DNA from: Bacteroidota bacterium
GTDB taxonomy: Bacteria; Bacteroidota; Bacteroidia; Bacteroidales; JAADJA01
DNA length: 64,000 nt
Assembly (NCBI GenBank): GCA_020444515.1
Contig: JAHLKX010000001.1
Location: 310,001 to 374,000 of the forward strand
Direction: 5' to 3'
Both the position numbers and the translations under genes were made by a program. Shown here one piece after another: positions 41,825 through 53,100 of this stretch (the first letter of the stretch is position 1; each line of letters opens with the position of its first letter). Below the pieces are notes generated by a model. It was not told the DNA's origin. It did not search any database and worked only from the letters and a program-made list of their open reading frames with translations.

Positions 41825-44212
41825 ATGAAAAATATACTGATCACTTTATTTTTGAGTTTTGCAATTTTTATCGGCTTGAATCGCCCGTTGGCTCAAACCC
41901 TGGAAATCACAGGAGGTATTTTGAACATTGGCGTGATACTCACAGGGCAATCCTCACCTGATGGGGCACATTCCTTTGATATTACAGGTAACGGATTCAA
42001 TCCCTTTGAGATTCTTTACGTGGACTCCCCCAATGGGTTGTTCACTGTCTCAATGAGTGGGACCAGCGGAAGTTATACCACCAGCGAGTTTTTTACTGCC
42101 GATGGTTCGGGTGTGGTCAGCCAAACGGTTTACGTAAAGTATTCTCCAGTCAACGCTGGAGCAGTCATGATCAACCTGTCCATTTATGAATTTCAGACCT
42201 TTACATTTCATGAGAAACCTGTCCAGGGAATAGGTAAAGCCCCTGAGATTTTGATCGAGGGACGCCAGGTCATTACCAGTGGCTGGCAGGAAATAATTGA
42301 TGATGAATCGAATCCGACATTGCTGAAGGGAACAGATTTTGGTGAAACGGCCTATACCGTCGATACAACTTTCCGAACCTACCGTATTACCAATAACCTT
42401 CCGGTTGGTGGACTGAATGGAGACCTCTTGATATTTGAATATTCCCCTGCTCAGAAAGTGGAGATCGCAGGTTCCCATGCCGATCAGTTTTTTGTTCACC
42501 AGGAACCGGAATCATCTATTTCCACGGGATATGATACCACCCTGTTTGCCATTGGTTTTGCTCCGACTTCGTATGGTCTGAAAACAGCCATTGTAACCAT
42601 TCAAAATAATGATCCTGATGAAAATCCATTCACCTTTACCATACAGGGAATGGGTGTGATTGAGCCAGCTGCCGTCCCAATTGCCAGGCAACCGACCCAT
42701 GTCGACAATAATAACTTTTATGCCAACTGGAAACAAGGTATCGGAGGTTCAGCGCAGGGCTATATATTAGACGTAGGCCTGGATGCGCAGTTTACAGAGT
42801 TCCTGCCGGGTTACCATTCCTGGGATGTGGGTAGTTTGACCAGTAAAAATATTACCGGACTGGAGGCGAGTGTTACCTATTATTATCGTGTGAAAGCTTA
42901 TAAGCCAGGCGATACGTCAGCCTATTCCGCAACTGTTGCTGTCAAAACCGCACCACCCGTGCCGACGATTATGCCTCCCAGTATCATTGATATAGACGGG
43001 TTTTATGCCAACTGGACGTTTGTCGGAGAAGCAACCGGTTACCGGCTTGATGTGAATACCAGTCCTGATTTTAACGGATTTACGGTGTTGCATGACAAAG
43101 CGGTTACCAATCACTACATGTATGTTGAAAATCTGACCGGTGGTGTTACCTATTACTACCGGGTCAGGAGTTACAATGGCCATTCCAGTGAGAATTCCGG
43201 GGTGACATCGGCGGTAACACTCCCCGAAAAACCTTTGGCTATTGATGCTTCACAGGTCATCGATGAAGGATTTACTGCGAACTGGTCGTTTAGCAATCCT
43301 GTTTTTGTGGAGGGTTTCCTGTTTGATCTCTCAACCGATCCATCCTTCGGTGATTTTGTACCCGGTTATGAAAATCGTCCGGTGGGTCCCTTTTTGCAGG
43401 AGTTCGTTATCGGTCTGGACCCAGGAACAACCTATTATTATCGGGTTCGGACCAGGTATGCCAATGATACGACGGATTATTCGAACACCATTTCCGTTGC
43501 CACTACTTTGTTTGCTCCGGAGGTGGAAGTTAGTATAAAAGTGTTGCTGGAGGGCCCGTTTGATAATGGTCAGTTGAGTACCTGGCTAAATAGCGGCGGA
43601 TACTTACCAATGGATCAGCCATTTGATGTTATTCCATGGAATTACAATGGTCCTGAAATGGTTGCAGGAATTCCTACGGGAGATATCACCGATTGGATAC
43701 TGGTTGATCTATTGACCAGGGATACCGAAGATACCACCGTTTTTCATATCCTGGGATGCAAAGCGGCTTTTTTAAGGAATGACGGACAAATCGTGAACCT
43801 GTCGGGAAATGGAAACCTGTTTTATAAAACGGTTGTAAGTGGCGATTACTATGTATGTGTGCATCACCGGAATCATCTTCCCGTGATCAGCTTCGAGCCA
43901 CTGACAGATCAGGGCGGTGTGTATACCTATGATTTCTCTGCCGTTCAAACCAAAACCCAGGAACAATTCAACGGCTTAAAGGAATTGGTTTCGGGCCTTT
44001 GGGGCATGATGGCCGCTGATGGTAATGGCGACGCTGAAATCAATACAAAGGACATCAATGATTGCTGGTACCCGGCATTGAATAACAATGGCTACTTTCA
44101 GGGTGACTTTAACATGGATGGCCAGGTAAATACTTCAGACAAAGCCAATTTATGGAACTTAAACGTTGGTAAAGGCATTTCGAATACATGTTATTCTATT
44201 ATATTGCAATAG
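41825..44212 (+). CDS. Secreted multi-FN3 protein with shared dockerin-like C-terminal module
   Basis: 795 residues. A signal peptide ends near LAQT. Residues about 25-270 are Ig-like segments of the choice-of-anchor type (GNGFNPFEILYVDSPNGLF; TIQNNDPDENPFTFTIQGMG). Three FN3 repeats follow, each with ANW, the LxPGTTYYYRVR strand and SxxxSxxxTA ends (about 285-570). The C-terminal about 220 residues are the module found in the 32833 and 50171 genes (IKVLLEGPFDNG ... DWILVDLLTRD ... HHRNHLPV ... GDAEINTKDIND ... GDFNMDGQVNTSDK). It is an exported surface protein. It is the only one of the three on the plus strand. Confidence 0.8.
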   Translation: MKNILITLFLSFAIFIGLNRPLAQTLEITGGILNIGVILTGQSSPDGAHSFDITGNGFNPFEILYVDSPNGLFTVSMSGTSGSYTTSEFFTADGSGVVSQTVYVKYSPVNAGAVMINLSIYEFQTFTFHEKPVQGIGKAPEILIEGRQVITSGWQEIIDDESNPTLLKGTDFGETAYTVDTTFRTYRITNNLPVGGLNGDLLIFEYSPAQKVEIAGSHADQFFVHQEPESSISTGYDTTLFAIGFAPTSYGLKTAIVTIQNNDPDENPFTFTIQGMGVIEPAAVPIARQPTHVDNNNFYANWKQGIGGSAQGYILDVGLDAQFTEFLPGYHSWDVGSLTSKNITGLEASVTYYYRVKAYKPGDTSAYSATVAVKTAPPVPTIMPPSIIDIDGFYANWTFVGEATGYRLDVNTSPDFNGFTVLHDKAVTNHYMYVENLTGGVTYYYRVRSYNGHSSENSGVTSAVTLPEKPLAIDASQVIDEGFTANWSFSNPVFVEGFLFDLSTDPSFGDFVPGYENRPVGPFLQEFVIGLDPGTTYYYRVRTRYANDTTDYSNTISVATTLFAPEVEVSIKVLLEGPFDNGQLSTWLNSGGYLPMDQPFDVIPWNYNGPEMVAGIPTGDITDWILVDLLTRDTEDTTVFHILGCKAAFLRNDGQIVNLSGNGNLFYKTVVSGDYYVCVHHRNHLPVISFEPLTDQGGVYTYDFSAVQTKTQEQFNGLKELVSGLWGMMAADGNGDAEINTKDINDCWYPALNNNGYFQGDFNMDGQVNTSDKANLWNLNVGKGISNTCYSIILQ

Positions 44213-44432
44213 ATCAATGCAACCCATCCCTTATATTATGAGTAAAAACTATTCAATTATAACCTTAGGAAATATAGATGTTCTTGACGATTGTTAAGTA
44301 AATCATTGACAAAATTGGATTACAATTGTTTAAGAATCAAAAAGGAGTCAATTGGAGTGTTGAATTAAATTTATTATGTTTGTTCTTAATTAAAATATTG
44401 ATGGACAAACCAACTACAAAAAAACCTTAAAC

Positions 44433-44573
44433 ATGATTACGCTATACCTTGGTCCGGGATTGGGTGCCGGAGCCATCATCACAGTTATAGGAATTATCGT
44501 ATTGGTGCTCATCACCTTGTTCACATTCTTGTGGTTTCCCATCAAACGGTATCTTAAAAAACGAAAGAAATGA
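44433..44573 (+). CDS. 46-aa single-pass membrane protein coupled to a sulfotransferase
   Basis: MITLYLGPGLGAG, one hydrophobic segment (about 13-35), and a basic tail (KRYLKKRKK): a small membrane protein with its C-terminus in the cytoplasm. The TGA overlaps the ATG of the sulfotransferase as ATGA (44570-44573), which argues for a real, co-translated gene. Function unknown; perhaps a membrane partner of that enzyme. Confidence 0.65.
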   Translation: MITLYLGPGLGAGAIITVIGIIVLVLITLFTFLWFPIKRYLKKRKK

Positions 44574-46042
44574 TTCTAGAAATCATTGCTGGTTTTATGG
44601 TCTCCATGGCCGGGATCCTGTTTTTTTTATCCTTGAAGTATAATCAATCCATTCAGCAATGGATCATCGAAACCTCCAAGTTTATTTATTACATCGGGCA
44701 TCCATTATGGGATGATGATGCCAAATACAAAACCCTTACAGGACATTTTAAGAAAGTGTTCGGCTCCCTGTCGATGGTGATCCTGAAGACATTGGTTTTA
44801 CTGTTATTTGTCGCTGCAATGATTGCAATTGTTTCGGTTGCTCTTTTAATGATCAAGGGTGAAAACTGGCCCGGACCCGATCAATGGATCTCGACTCTTT
44901 TTCCTCCCTATCTGTATAAAGCTCCTTTCCTCGTAGGGACTTTTCTTCCCATTATTTTGGTACCTTTTCTGATCAGGAAGAAAGAAAATGAAGATCAACC
45001 CTATTCCCCCATCGAAAAGCTGTTTCATTATGTTTTTCTGGGCAATAGCAATGTGGCGAAATTTCTATTTAAGATCGAATTAAAAAGAAATCGAAAAGTG
45101 CTTGATTCAATAGGTGCTACACAAAACGTTTATATTTCCGGAATGGCCAGAGCAGGTACCACGGTGCTGATGCAATACCTCGGGCAAATCTCTGAATTCG
45201 CCAGTCTTTCATACCGGCATATGCCCTTTCTTTTTATGCCCAGGACCTGGATCAGAATGCGCTCGAAGAAAAAAATAGAGGCCCGGGAAAGGGCTCATAA
45301 AGATGGAATCATGCATAGTCTTGATTCTTATGAAGCCCTGGAAGAACCATTCTGGCGTAACTTTGATGGGAACGATTACATCAGGGATGAATTCCTGGTG
45401 AGCCATTCCATTGAATCTGGTCTCCATGAAAAATACGATGCCTTCCGCAAGCTGGTGTCAGGGGATAAAATCTATCTGGCCAAAAATAATAACCATCTCT
45501 TAAGGGCTGCTTCCTTGCATGAACTTGATCAGGAGGCAGGCCATAATACGAAAACCATCATTCCATTCCGGGAACCCTATTCGCAAGCCTTTTCTTTATT
45601 GAATCAGCATAAAATTCTAAGTAAAATGGCTGAGGAGGATGAATTTGTGAAGGATTATATGGAGTTTTTGGTTCACCACGAATTTGGATTGTCGCACAAA
45701 GTTCCGGTATTGGATGAAAATATACCGAAGCTTGAACTACCCGAAGATCAATTTTCGCTGGAGTACTGGCTTGAGATCTGGTATCAGTTTTATAAAAAGG
45801 CCTTCCATCAGTTCAGGGGTATCGATGATTTTTATTTTTTCTGCTATGAAGCTTTTTGTCAGCAACCCAAAGCATCGCTTAGCCAATTGATTGAAGTATT
45901 GGGAATGCCTAAAAAGCTGGTGAAATCTATCAAGGTTAAAGAGTTCGCCCCTAAAAGGTCACCTCATATTGAACCTGACAGTAAATATTCACATCTTTAT
46001 ACCCAATTGATGAACGAATCAATCAATATCAATCATGGATAG
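44570..46042 (+). CDS. Membrane-anchored sulfotransferase
   Basis: 490 residues. Three hydrophobic segments (about 2-21, 68-93, 118-135) anchor a C-terminal sulfotransferase domain. The PAPS-binding 5'-phosphosulfate loop is VYISGMARAGTT (187-198), and the 3'-phosphate motif is IIPFREPYSQAFS (about 328-340). This is the PAPS-dependent type, which transfers sulfate to an acceptor such as a lipid or glycan; the acceptor is unknown. It starts inside the stop of the 46-aa gene and overlaps the next gene by eight bases, so it lies in a tight three-gene operon. Confidence 0.8.
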   Translation: MILEIIAGFMVSMAGILFFLSLKYNQSIQQWIIETSKFIYYIGHPLWDDDAKYKTLTGHFKKVFGSLSMVILKTLVLLLFVAAMIAIVSVALLMIKGENWPGPDQWISTLFPPYLYKAPFLVGTFLPIILVPFLIRKKENEDQPYSPIEKLFHYVFLGNSNVAKFLFKIELKRNRKVLDSIGATQNVYISGMARAGTTVLMQYLGQISEFASLSYRHMPFLFMPRTWIRMRSKKKIEARERAHKDGIMHSLDSYEALEEPFWRNFDGNDYIRDEFLVSHSIESGLHEKYDAFRKLVSGDKIYLAKNNNHLLRAASLHELDQEAGHNTKTIIPFREPYSQAFSLLNQHKILSKMAEEDEFVKDYMEFLVHHEFGLSHKVPVLDENIPKLELPEDQFSLEYWLEIWYQFYKKAFHQFRGIDDFYFFCYEAFCQQPKASLSQLIEVLGMPKKLVKSIKVKEFAPKRSPHIEPDSKYSHLYTQLMNESININHG

Positions 46043-47375
46043 ATTTATTAAAATATTAAGGATTGTCCTGATATTATTCATTATTATGTGGGTGATGCTC
46101 TGGTATTCGGTGAATGCTGTTAACAAATTAGCGAGGGAACGAAATTGGATTGAGCGGACATTGGTAACTTTCAGTGAAGCACCGGAACAAGCAAAACGCT
46201 ACCTGAAGGAAAAGAATGATTACCTCGAAAAACCCATCCGGCACGATGATCAGCTTCATTTACTGGGTGATTTGAAAGGAGCATCCTGTCTGGATGAATC
46301 TTATTATTTGTTGCACTACCGGTATCTGGGACATCGCAAAGGGGAAGTCTGGTTGCAAAATATACGCAACGGTGAGATCGCCTGGCGCTGGTCTATGCCT
46401 CTTGCTGAAATAATGCATGACGTGGAACAAATGGACCGGGAATTGTCGGGCCGCTTTAAAGCCGGTAAATTGATAAACCATTTCGATCATTATATTTCTC
46501 AAAATATTCGGGACATCAATGTCCATTCACCCATTATGACATCTGATTCGGGACTCATTTTCAATTTGGTGCTTGGTAAAGTGTATAAACTTGATAAAAA
46601 CTCTAATCTCATCTGGAAGAGTGATAAGCTTTCCCACCATTCCATTGAGTTGGATGAAGCAGGCAATATCTGGACCTGCTCGGTCGATCCCGATAATGTG
46701 GTAGCCAATCAAATTGGTTTCCGCGATGATGCGATTCTTTGTCTCAATCCTGATGGCACTGAGAAACACTTTTATTCACTGACCGATATTTTTATGCACA
46801 ACAACCTCTTTAAAAGGCTGATTGTTTCTACCCAATCGCTGCACGAAGCGGGTGGTTATGATCCGTTCCATATCAATGATGTATTACCGGTTGAAACGGA
46901 TGGTCCATACTGGGAAGCTGGAGATCTCTTTCTAAGCCTTCGTCACCAAAGTATGATCGCACTCTATCGACCGGGCAATGATTCCATCGTTTGGCAGCAA
47001 AAAGGTCCCTGGCTTACCCAACATGATATTCAAATCCTCAGTGACTCCGTTATATCGGTTTTTAATAATAACGCTTATTTTTCCGGGATGCTGGAAAAGT
47101 GGAGCAACATTGCCTGTTATCATTTTGCTACCGGAAAAACGACCTTTAAAGCAGAGGGGATTTTTAATTCACATAGCAACGGACGCCAAACGCTCACCTC
47201 TGATGGATATTTGATCATAGAGGAGACCGACCGTTCCAAATACATGGTACTGGACAGTACCGGTAATCTCCAATGTAAGTTTTATATCCCGTATTATTCC
47301 GATTCAACAAAAGCACAGTATCCTGGCTGGTCAAGGGTGTATATTCAATCAGGAGAGCACTTTATCGAACAATAA
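46035..47375 (+). CDS. Arylsulfotransferase (ASST)-like beta-propeller protein
   Basis: 446 residues. One N-terminal membrane segment (about 6-28) acts as signal anchor. The rest has the repeated motifs of the arylsulfotransferase/ASST-like propeller: HHSIELDEAGNIWTCS, FHINDVLPVE, LSLRHQSMIALYRPGNDSIVWQQKGPW, QHDIQIL and SHSNGRQTL. Conserved histidines in these strands are the active-site candidates. ASST enzymes move sulfate between phenols without PAPS in the periplasm. It begins inside the end of the PAPS-dependent sulfotransferase gene, so the two may act on one product. A glycan-binding rather than catalytic role cannot be excluded. Confidence 0.75.
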   Translation: MDRFIKILRIVLILFIIMWVMLWYSVNAVNKLARERNWIERTLVTFSEAPEQAKRYLKEKNDYLEKPIRHDDQLHLLGDLKGASCLDESYYLLHYRYLGHRKGEVWLQNIRNGEIAWRWSMPLAEIMHDVEQMDRELSGRFKAGKLINHFDHYISQNIRDINVHSPIMTSDSGLIFNLVLGKVYKLDKNSNLIWKSDKLSHHSIELDEAGNIWTCSVDPDNVVANQIGFRDDAILCLNPDGTEKHFYSLTDIFMHNNLFKRLIVSTQSLHEAGGYDPFHINDVLPVETDGPYWEAGDLFLSLRHQSMIALYRPGNDSIVWQQKGPWLTQHDIQILSDSVISVFNNNAYFSGMLEKWSNIACYHFATGKTTFKAEGIFNSHSNGRQTLTSDGYLIIEETDRSKYMVLDSTGNLQCKFYIPYYSDSTKAQYPGWSRVYIQSGEHFIEQ

Positions 47376-47395
47376 TCCGGAATAAACGGACTTTC

Positions 47396-48295
47396 TTAAT
47401 TCCTTGAAAAAGGGACGGCCTTTTTATTCCGGTTGATCAAATAAACGCCCACCAGGATTATTGCCATGAAGATTAGGTCGCCCGCTGAGATGGTTTCACC
47501 ATCGGCAATCCCCCATAGAATGGCAAAAATAGGAATGATATAGGTCACCGAAGAGGCATAGATGGCGGAAGTATACCGAATGAGGCTGTTCATGAGCAAC
47601 ATGGCAAAAGCCGTTCCGATGATACCCAGTGCCGCCAGGGCTGCCAGGTGAAGTGGCCATCCCGGACTGTCAGCGACAGGTTGAAAATCGGTTGTCAATA
47701 TATAGATCAGCGCAGCAGGGAAGATGAACATGAATGACAGGGACGTGATCTGTACACCATTCAGGTGGGTTAAGTGGGATTTAATCTCATTGACATTGAT
47801 GCCATAACACAAGGTAGCCGCAACTACAAAAAGGGCATAGGAGTTCAATTCGATGCCGGCAATGTTTTCACCCGACAAGACGAGGCCCACCGCACCAATC
47901 AATCCCAGGATGAGTCCGGTCACCTGCCTGCTATTTACCTTTGATTGGTGCCAGATCAAACCGACGATCAGCGTGAAGACCGGTGTAAGGCTGTTCAGGA
48001 TACCTGCCAGGGCACTGTCGATGCGGGTTTGTGCTTTGGTAAATAAAAAAGCAGGAATGAAACTGCCGATAAAGGCTGCGATCAAAAGACTTTTTAAATC
48101 TTTTTTATTAAAGAATTTTAGATTCCTGTAGGCATAGGGGAGGAGCACAGCTGAGGCCAGTAAAAGTCGAATGGCTGCCGCCTGGTCATTGCTAAAGCTT
48201 CGCAATCCGATTTTGATCAGGATAAAACTGCTGCCCCAGATAAAGGCCAGAATCATCAAAATCATTAACTGAAACCAACGTTTCTCCCAGTGCAT
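47396..48295 (-). CDS. DMT-superfamily (EamA) exporter
   Basis: 299 residues with ten hydrophobic segments arranged as two EamA repeats. The first begins LMILMILAFIWGSSFILIKIGLRSF and the second spans NVNEIKSHLTHLNGVQITSLSFMF to the end. Conserved features include the Gly-rich IAAFIGSFIPAFLF and GLIWHQSKVN strands and the C-terminal GVYLINRNKK cluster. DMT exporters of this kind efflux amino acids or other metabolites; the substrate cannot be read from the sequence. It converges on the ASST gene with a 20-bp gap. Confidence 0.85.
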   Translation of the reverse strand: MHWEKRWFQLMILMILAFIWGSSFILIKIGLRSFSNDQAAAIRLLLASAVLLPYAYRNLKFFNKKDLKSLLIAAFIGSFIPAFLFTKAQTRIDSALAGILNSLTPVFTLIVGLIWHQSKVNSRQVTGLILGLIGAVGLVLSGENIAGIELNSYALFVVAATLCYGINVNEIKSHLTHLNGVQITSLSFMFIFPAALIYILTTDFQPVADSPGWPLHLAALAALGIIGTAFAMLLMNSLIRYTSAIYASSVTYIIPIFAILWGIADGETISAGDLIFMAIILVGVYLINRNKKAVPFSRN

Positions 48296-48454
48296 GCAAA
48301 TGAATTTTAACCGGCAAAAATAGAGATATTCTCTATGACTTGATGGCCTGGGAAATAATTAATTCAGGCCCGAAAATGCTCCCATTGGGCTTTGGACAGG
48401 AATGAACAGTTTCCCGGTTATGAAATTATGGTTTGCTATTACCCTTACAGGGGT

Positions 48455-48886
48455 TTATTTTACCCCGAAATGCTTCCTGACCTGTGGCAATAATGCGGTC
48501 ACCAGCATGAGCAGGCCCACCAGCGAATAAATTAACTGAAGTGGTGGCTGTGGCTGGTATCCAATGACCATTATCTCGACGATGATCCAGATAAGTAAGG
48601 CAATCGCTATGAACAGGGTAGCATGCCATGCCCACGGCCATTCCCGAAGCAAGCCCAGGAATACACCAACAGGGAATATTCCCAATATTATTAATAACAC
48701 AATACCAGGGACAAGATAATTGTGAAAAGGGGATCCTTTTAGCCATATCAGGGGAATCTGAAGGGATTCACCCGAAGGATCACCAATCAGGCCGATTCCA
48801 CCGGCAATGCCACTCAGTCCCTGAAACAAGATCAATACATAAAGCATGATTACTCCAATAGGACGGGATTTTTTTTCAAGTATCAT
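48455..48886 (-). CDS. Small four-TM membrane protein, unknown
   Basis: 143 residues with four hydrophobic segments (about 11-31, 55-80, 85-107, 112-130). The order of segments (IGVIMLYVLILFQGLSGIAGGIGLIG; VPGIVLLIILGIFPVGVFLGLL) resembles the DoxX/DUF-type small membrane proteins, but no family is certain. Lys-rich N- and C-termini (EKKSRP; VRKHFGVK) point to the cytoplasm. It stands alone between AT-rich gaps. No functional clue from neighbours. Confidence 0.6.
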   Translation of the reverse strand: MILEKKSRPIGVIMLYVLILFQGLSGIAGGIGLIGDPSGESLQIPLIWLKGSPFHNYLVPGIVLLIILGIFPVGVFLGLLREWPWAWHATLFIAIALLIWIIVEIMVIGYQPQPPLQLIYSLVGLLMLVTALLPQVRKHFGVK

Positions 48887-49010
48887 AGCTCCTTGTTTTG
48901 AATTTATATAAAACTAAATCTTTTTAATAAAATTTCAATCTGCAGGCCTCTATGCAAACATAGTCAATGATCAGGTTATTTTCAGTCTAATCAAAAGGTA
49001 TATCATAGGT

Positions 49011-49316
49011 TTAATCTGAAAAGGTTGAGAATTGGTTTGTTGAATCGACCAATGTGTAAGTCCCTTTAGAGGGGATTTCTGTTTCAACGAAAATCAAGTA
49101 AACATCGCCTTTGGAGGTAACCGTACCGTCGGCTTTGAATATCATCATTATGTTGCTCTTCTCCGGTTGATAGGTTCCGTTGCTCGTGCCCCGATCAATC
49201 AGAACTTCAATAAGTTCCGAGGTGCCTGCCAGAAAACTGTCCGTGGATTCCTTGCTATTTCTTGTAGAGCAAACCAGCGGCCCAATCGGTAATAAACAAT
49301 AGATTTTAAGTTTCAT
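49011..49316 (-). CDS. Small exported protein, possibly truncated
   Basis: 101 residues from the ATG at 49316 (MKLKIYCLLPIGPLVCS). The hydrophobic start ends in LVC, a poor lipobox, so export is likely but lipidation is unsure. Predicted beta strands (NIMMIFKADGTVTSKGDVYLIFVETEIPSKGTYTLVD) resemble the lipocalin-like 'threshold' domains of Bacteroidetes lipoproteins but it stops early, so it may be a truncated copy. No partner gene. Confidence 0.5.
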   Translation of the reverse strand: MKLKIYCLLPIGPLVCSTRNSKESTDSFLAGTSELIEVLIDRGTSNGTYQPEKSNIMMIFKADGTVTSKGDVYLIFVETEIPSKGTYTLVDSTNQFSTFSD

Positions 49317-49556
49317 TATTGATAACTGCAAATCTAGTGGCTAATTACTCCAATCCGATACTTTTTTGGTGATCCAAAACTCAATTTACTTGCTCTCGGC
49401 CTGTGATGAAAATTAAGCACATGCAGTCAAAGCTGCATGTGCTCAGTTTTGTAAACATCAACTTTCATTAGTAAGCCAGAATCTTGATAATCCTTTTTTT
49501 ATGATTTAATAGAGGAAGAATCATGCCTACTAAATAAAGTTGTGCAAAGGTTTATA

Positions 49557-49904
49557 TTATTTGAACTCTACCACATCAGCCGTAACAGTCACCTTCGATA
49601 TCATAACGACTATCAAGAATGAATTTTTCCAGTTGACAGTGACATTGGCCAGCGCCTGGTTGGGTTGGAGGGGATTGTTTTTCAACATTTCTGCTTTGGC
49701 CTCTTCTACCAGGGCTTGCTTTTCCAGACCGCCAATCCCAAAAACATGCATGGTCTCAGCCGAGCCACTGATACTTTGACTGACATAACTAAAATTGGCA
49801 TCACTCAATGATGCTGAATTGTTCATATAGCCTGTATGCATGGCGCAACTTGTCATGAAGGCAACAAAAACAGCCAGCATGAATAATTTGGTTACATTTT
49901 TCAT
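49557..49904 (-). CDS. Small lipoprotein (DUF6567-like)
   Basis: 115 residues. Lipoprotein signal with Cys20 (VAFMTSCAMHTGY). The mature protein has the SASLSDANFSYV motif, a GIGGL loop and a C-terminal strand (TADVVEFK). This matches the pattern of a common Bacteroidetes lipoprotein family (DUF6567) whose function is unknown; the assignment is from memory. Probably at the outer membrane or periplasmic face. Single gene. Confidence 0.65.
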   Translation of the reverse strand: MKNVTKLFMLAVFVAFMTSCAMHTGYMNNSASLSDANFSYVSQSISGSAETMHVFGIGGLEKQALVEEAKAEMLKNNPLQPNQALANVTVNWKNSFLIVVMISKVTVTADVVEFK

Positions 49905-50170
49905 AGGTGTAATTTTATGTGTTTTGCCCTACTTTTTTATTTGAATGGGTATGTTCGGGACAATTTCTTAACCCATCGTTTTTTTCATCATTTGATGAAT
50001 AACTACGAAATTAGTCAAAAATACAGAAACTCGAATGGCATGAAGCCTGAATATTGCTGAAAATTGTTTTAAGCAGCATGAGATGCGAAAATGTAGGACT
50101 GAATCAAATTTTTACCATTCTTTTAATGATGTTTGAAATCAAATATTGTCATGCTTTAGGAACAATGTTT

Positions 50171-53100
50171 TCAATCCAGTTTTTTACTTCCAGGTATTTG
50201 CGAGGATTTTAAGAGGTTGAAATACCAGATGTCATTTTTGTCTTTATTGTCAAGCTGCCCATCGAGGTTAAAATCTGCAGGTTTATATCCGGGCTTTCCG
50301 GCAGCTGGGGTCCAGTCATTGCTGAGGTCGCCCGTAGCAACCAATCCTGAGCCATTGGAGTCGCCGCCCATCATGCCCCATACGTTTCCTCCCAGCAGTT
50401 TTTCTCCAGGATTACCATTGCTGTAAGCTGACCCTTCCTCCGTGAAGTCATAAGTATATATATCATTTATTCGCCTCATCTTATACGATGAAATAATACC
50501 CAGGTGATTTCGGTGCCAGATAACAGGGTACAGTCCACTTGAATAGTCTAATCCCGGGAAATATAGATTGCTGGTTCCATCAAGATCAACGATAGATCCA
50601 TCGTTTAGAAGCAGTGCCGCTTGTTTTGCAACAACATTTTCCGGCATGGCTTCATCAGGTGATGATGCATCCCGTAATTCAATTAATACCCAGTCAGTTA
50701 CATTTGGAAATATGACATCCACAGTTTCTGTGCCTGTATAATACCAATCTGCAGAAGTATTGGAATTAAAGGGTTGGTTATTGGGGATCAGTCCCTGCGT
50801 ATTCAGGTCGGTATTCATATCAGTTCCATTGAATGGTCCTTCAAGCATCACATTCAGGTTGAGACTCACATCCATATCGGTCCAGTGGACAAGATTGTTA
50901 GGATCATCTTCAAATTCAGGGCCGGCAAAGTCGCCGGTGGCTGACTGGAAAAACACATCACCTGTCGAGTCAAAGCTTTTCATCACATTATATTTCTGAC
51001 CGGAAAAAGTACCCCCTTCAATTATTTCAAAATAAACATCGGTTGCAGTGAAAGGGCAGGATGTTCGTATGTTCATATACAAGGGCAAATATGTTTGAAA
51101 AGGTGGATTTTGGAAAATGCATTGATTAAAAGAATAGACCGGGTTTACCATCGCCCCTGTTTGTAAAACGATTCCATAATCCCACAGGAATTCAAAAATT
51201 GCATAGTTAGCCGCAATTTCACCAAATATTTCAATCCAATAATAATATTCACCTGAATGGGTAATTTTTGCATAATCTGAAGCGGAACCTATCACATATA
51301 AATGTGCACCAGCATCCACAGTTAGAGAGCTCATTGTACCCAGCTTAAGAGTACCTCCTGGCTCAACGAATAATGTAGATGGCCACTTAACCTGAACATC
51401 ATTATGTACATCCAAAATGTGTGGACCCGTATGTAAATCTCCACAAATTATTGCCAAACTTTCAAGTACCGTAACATCTCCTGAAAGTGTTAACTCAATA
51501 TTTGGCGATTTTTCCAGCGCTAAGCCATAAAATATTTCATTCGTTGTAATTTCGGCATCGTTGACTCCTCTGAAATAAACCGTATTTGATCCCTCTACGA
51601 AAGCGTCAGGTCCGGCAGTGTTGGTCCAGTCACCTCCCACTTTTACATCCCAGATATCCGTATCCAGTCCACCCCCCAGGATGGTAAAATCATTATTGAT
51701 GAACAAGGCATTCAACTCTGTTATCACCAATAATACTGGGTTGATGCGATTGATGACAAGATCATGGAAATGATTTGAACTCTTCATGACGATCATTTGA
51801 TCTGAGGGTCCATCACCTACCAGTTCAACGATCCCTCCCGTGGGTTGAAAATTATCAGCCAGCGATGCCTGAAATGAACCCCCAATACGGATGGTTCCCC
51901 CACTAATATTTGTGGAGGCTATTGGTGCCAAATTAAAGCTGTTGTGGCTAATTTCGAACAAACCATCGGTAAGATTTAGGGTACCATAAATGTATTGCCA
52001 GTCTTTTGAGCTTTGTGTTTCTTCGTTGATGAGTCCCGGGTCATCATTTTTTGCAAACGGTTTATCTGCAATAAAACTCCCACCATTGATGGTCAGCTCG
52101 CCGGTAGATGCAATACCAAAATCTCCATGGACCAGAACATCACCATCATCGACATCCATCAGTCCGTTCAGGATGAAATCGCTGTCCATTTCCAGGTACC
52201 CGCCCTTGCTTTTTGAGTTTTTAGGTGTATCAGTCAATGATGCCATTGATTTGCCATTCATCTGACCGGGTTGTATAACTTTATCCGAAAAATCAATGGC
52301 GCTGCCATCCGAACCACTGTTTAAATAAATTTCACTGGTGGCATTATCTGTAAAATTACCGTGAACGATCAATGTTCTATCTTGCATCTGTAGGGTGCTA
52401 CCTGAAGAAATAGTAAAATCTCCATTAACGAGGTGAGGTTCAGTTGCGGTGGAACTTAAATAAATGGCTTCATTGGTTTTAGTGATAACTATATTTCCAT
52501 AAACTGTTGAGGGTTCAAAATTACTCAAACCTCCATAGGTGACACCCGTACCATCGACAAAATGGATGGTGCTATTGGTTGATGCTATGAAAGAACAACC
52601 ACTTCGGGTGGCCAACCATGATTGCATGAATATTTCTCCATTGGCAATATTTCCGGTTGAACCGGAATAAAATTCCAATTCTCCATAGGTTCCAAGTTCG
52701 AGCACATCAGCCGGGTCAGACATGGTAAGGATGCCATAAACATCGAAATCATTTTGAACAGAAAGTTGATGCCCATTTAAAATCAAGTCTCCATTGGAAA
52801 TTGTCAAGCCGCCATTCAGGGTCAGATCATTGAGCAAAGTAACAGTGTTCCCTTTGGTCTTGGTTGTTTTGGAACCATCCCTGTCAGTATGCTGAACCAT
52901 GGATTCGTCACCTCCTGATTTATTGATCATTACATTATTGAATGAAGAGCCTCCTATCATATTTACCTGCGCATCCGAACCCCCATAAAATTCAAACATC
53001 CCCCCTGTTAAGTCAAAATCCGTCCGGTAACACATAAAATCTCCACTGGTTCTGATGGTCCCATCTGTTATTATATCATTAAGCGTACCGTTATTCCATA

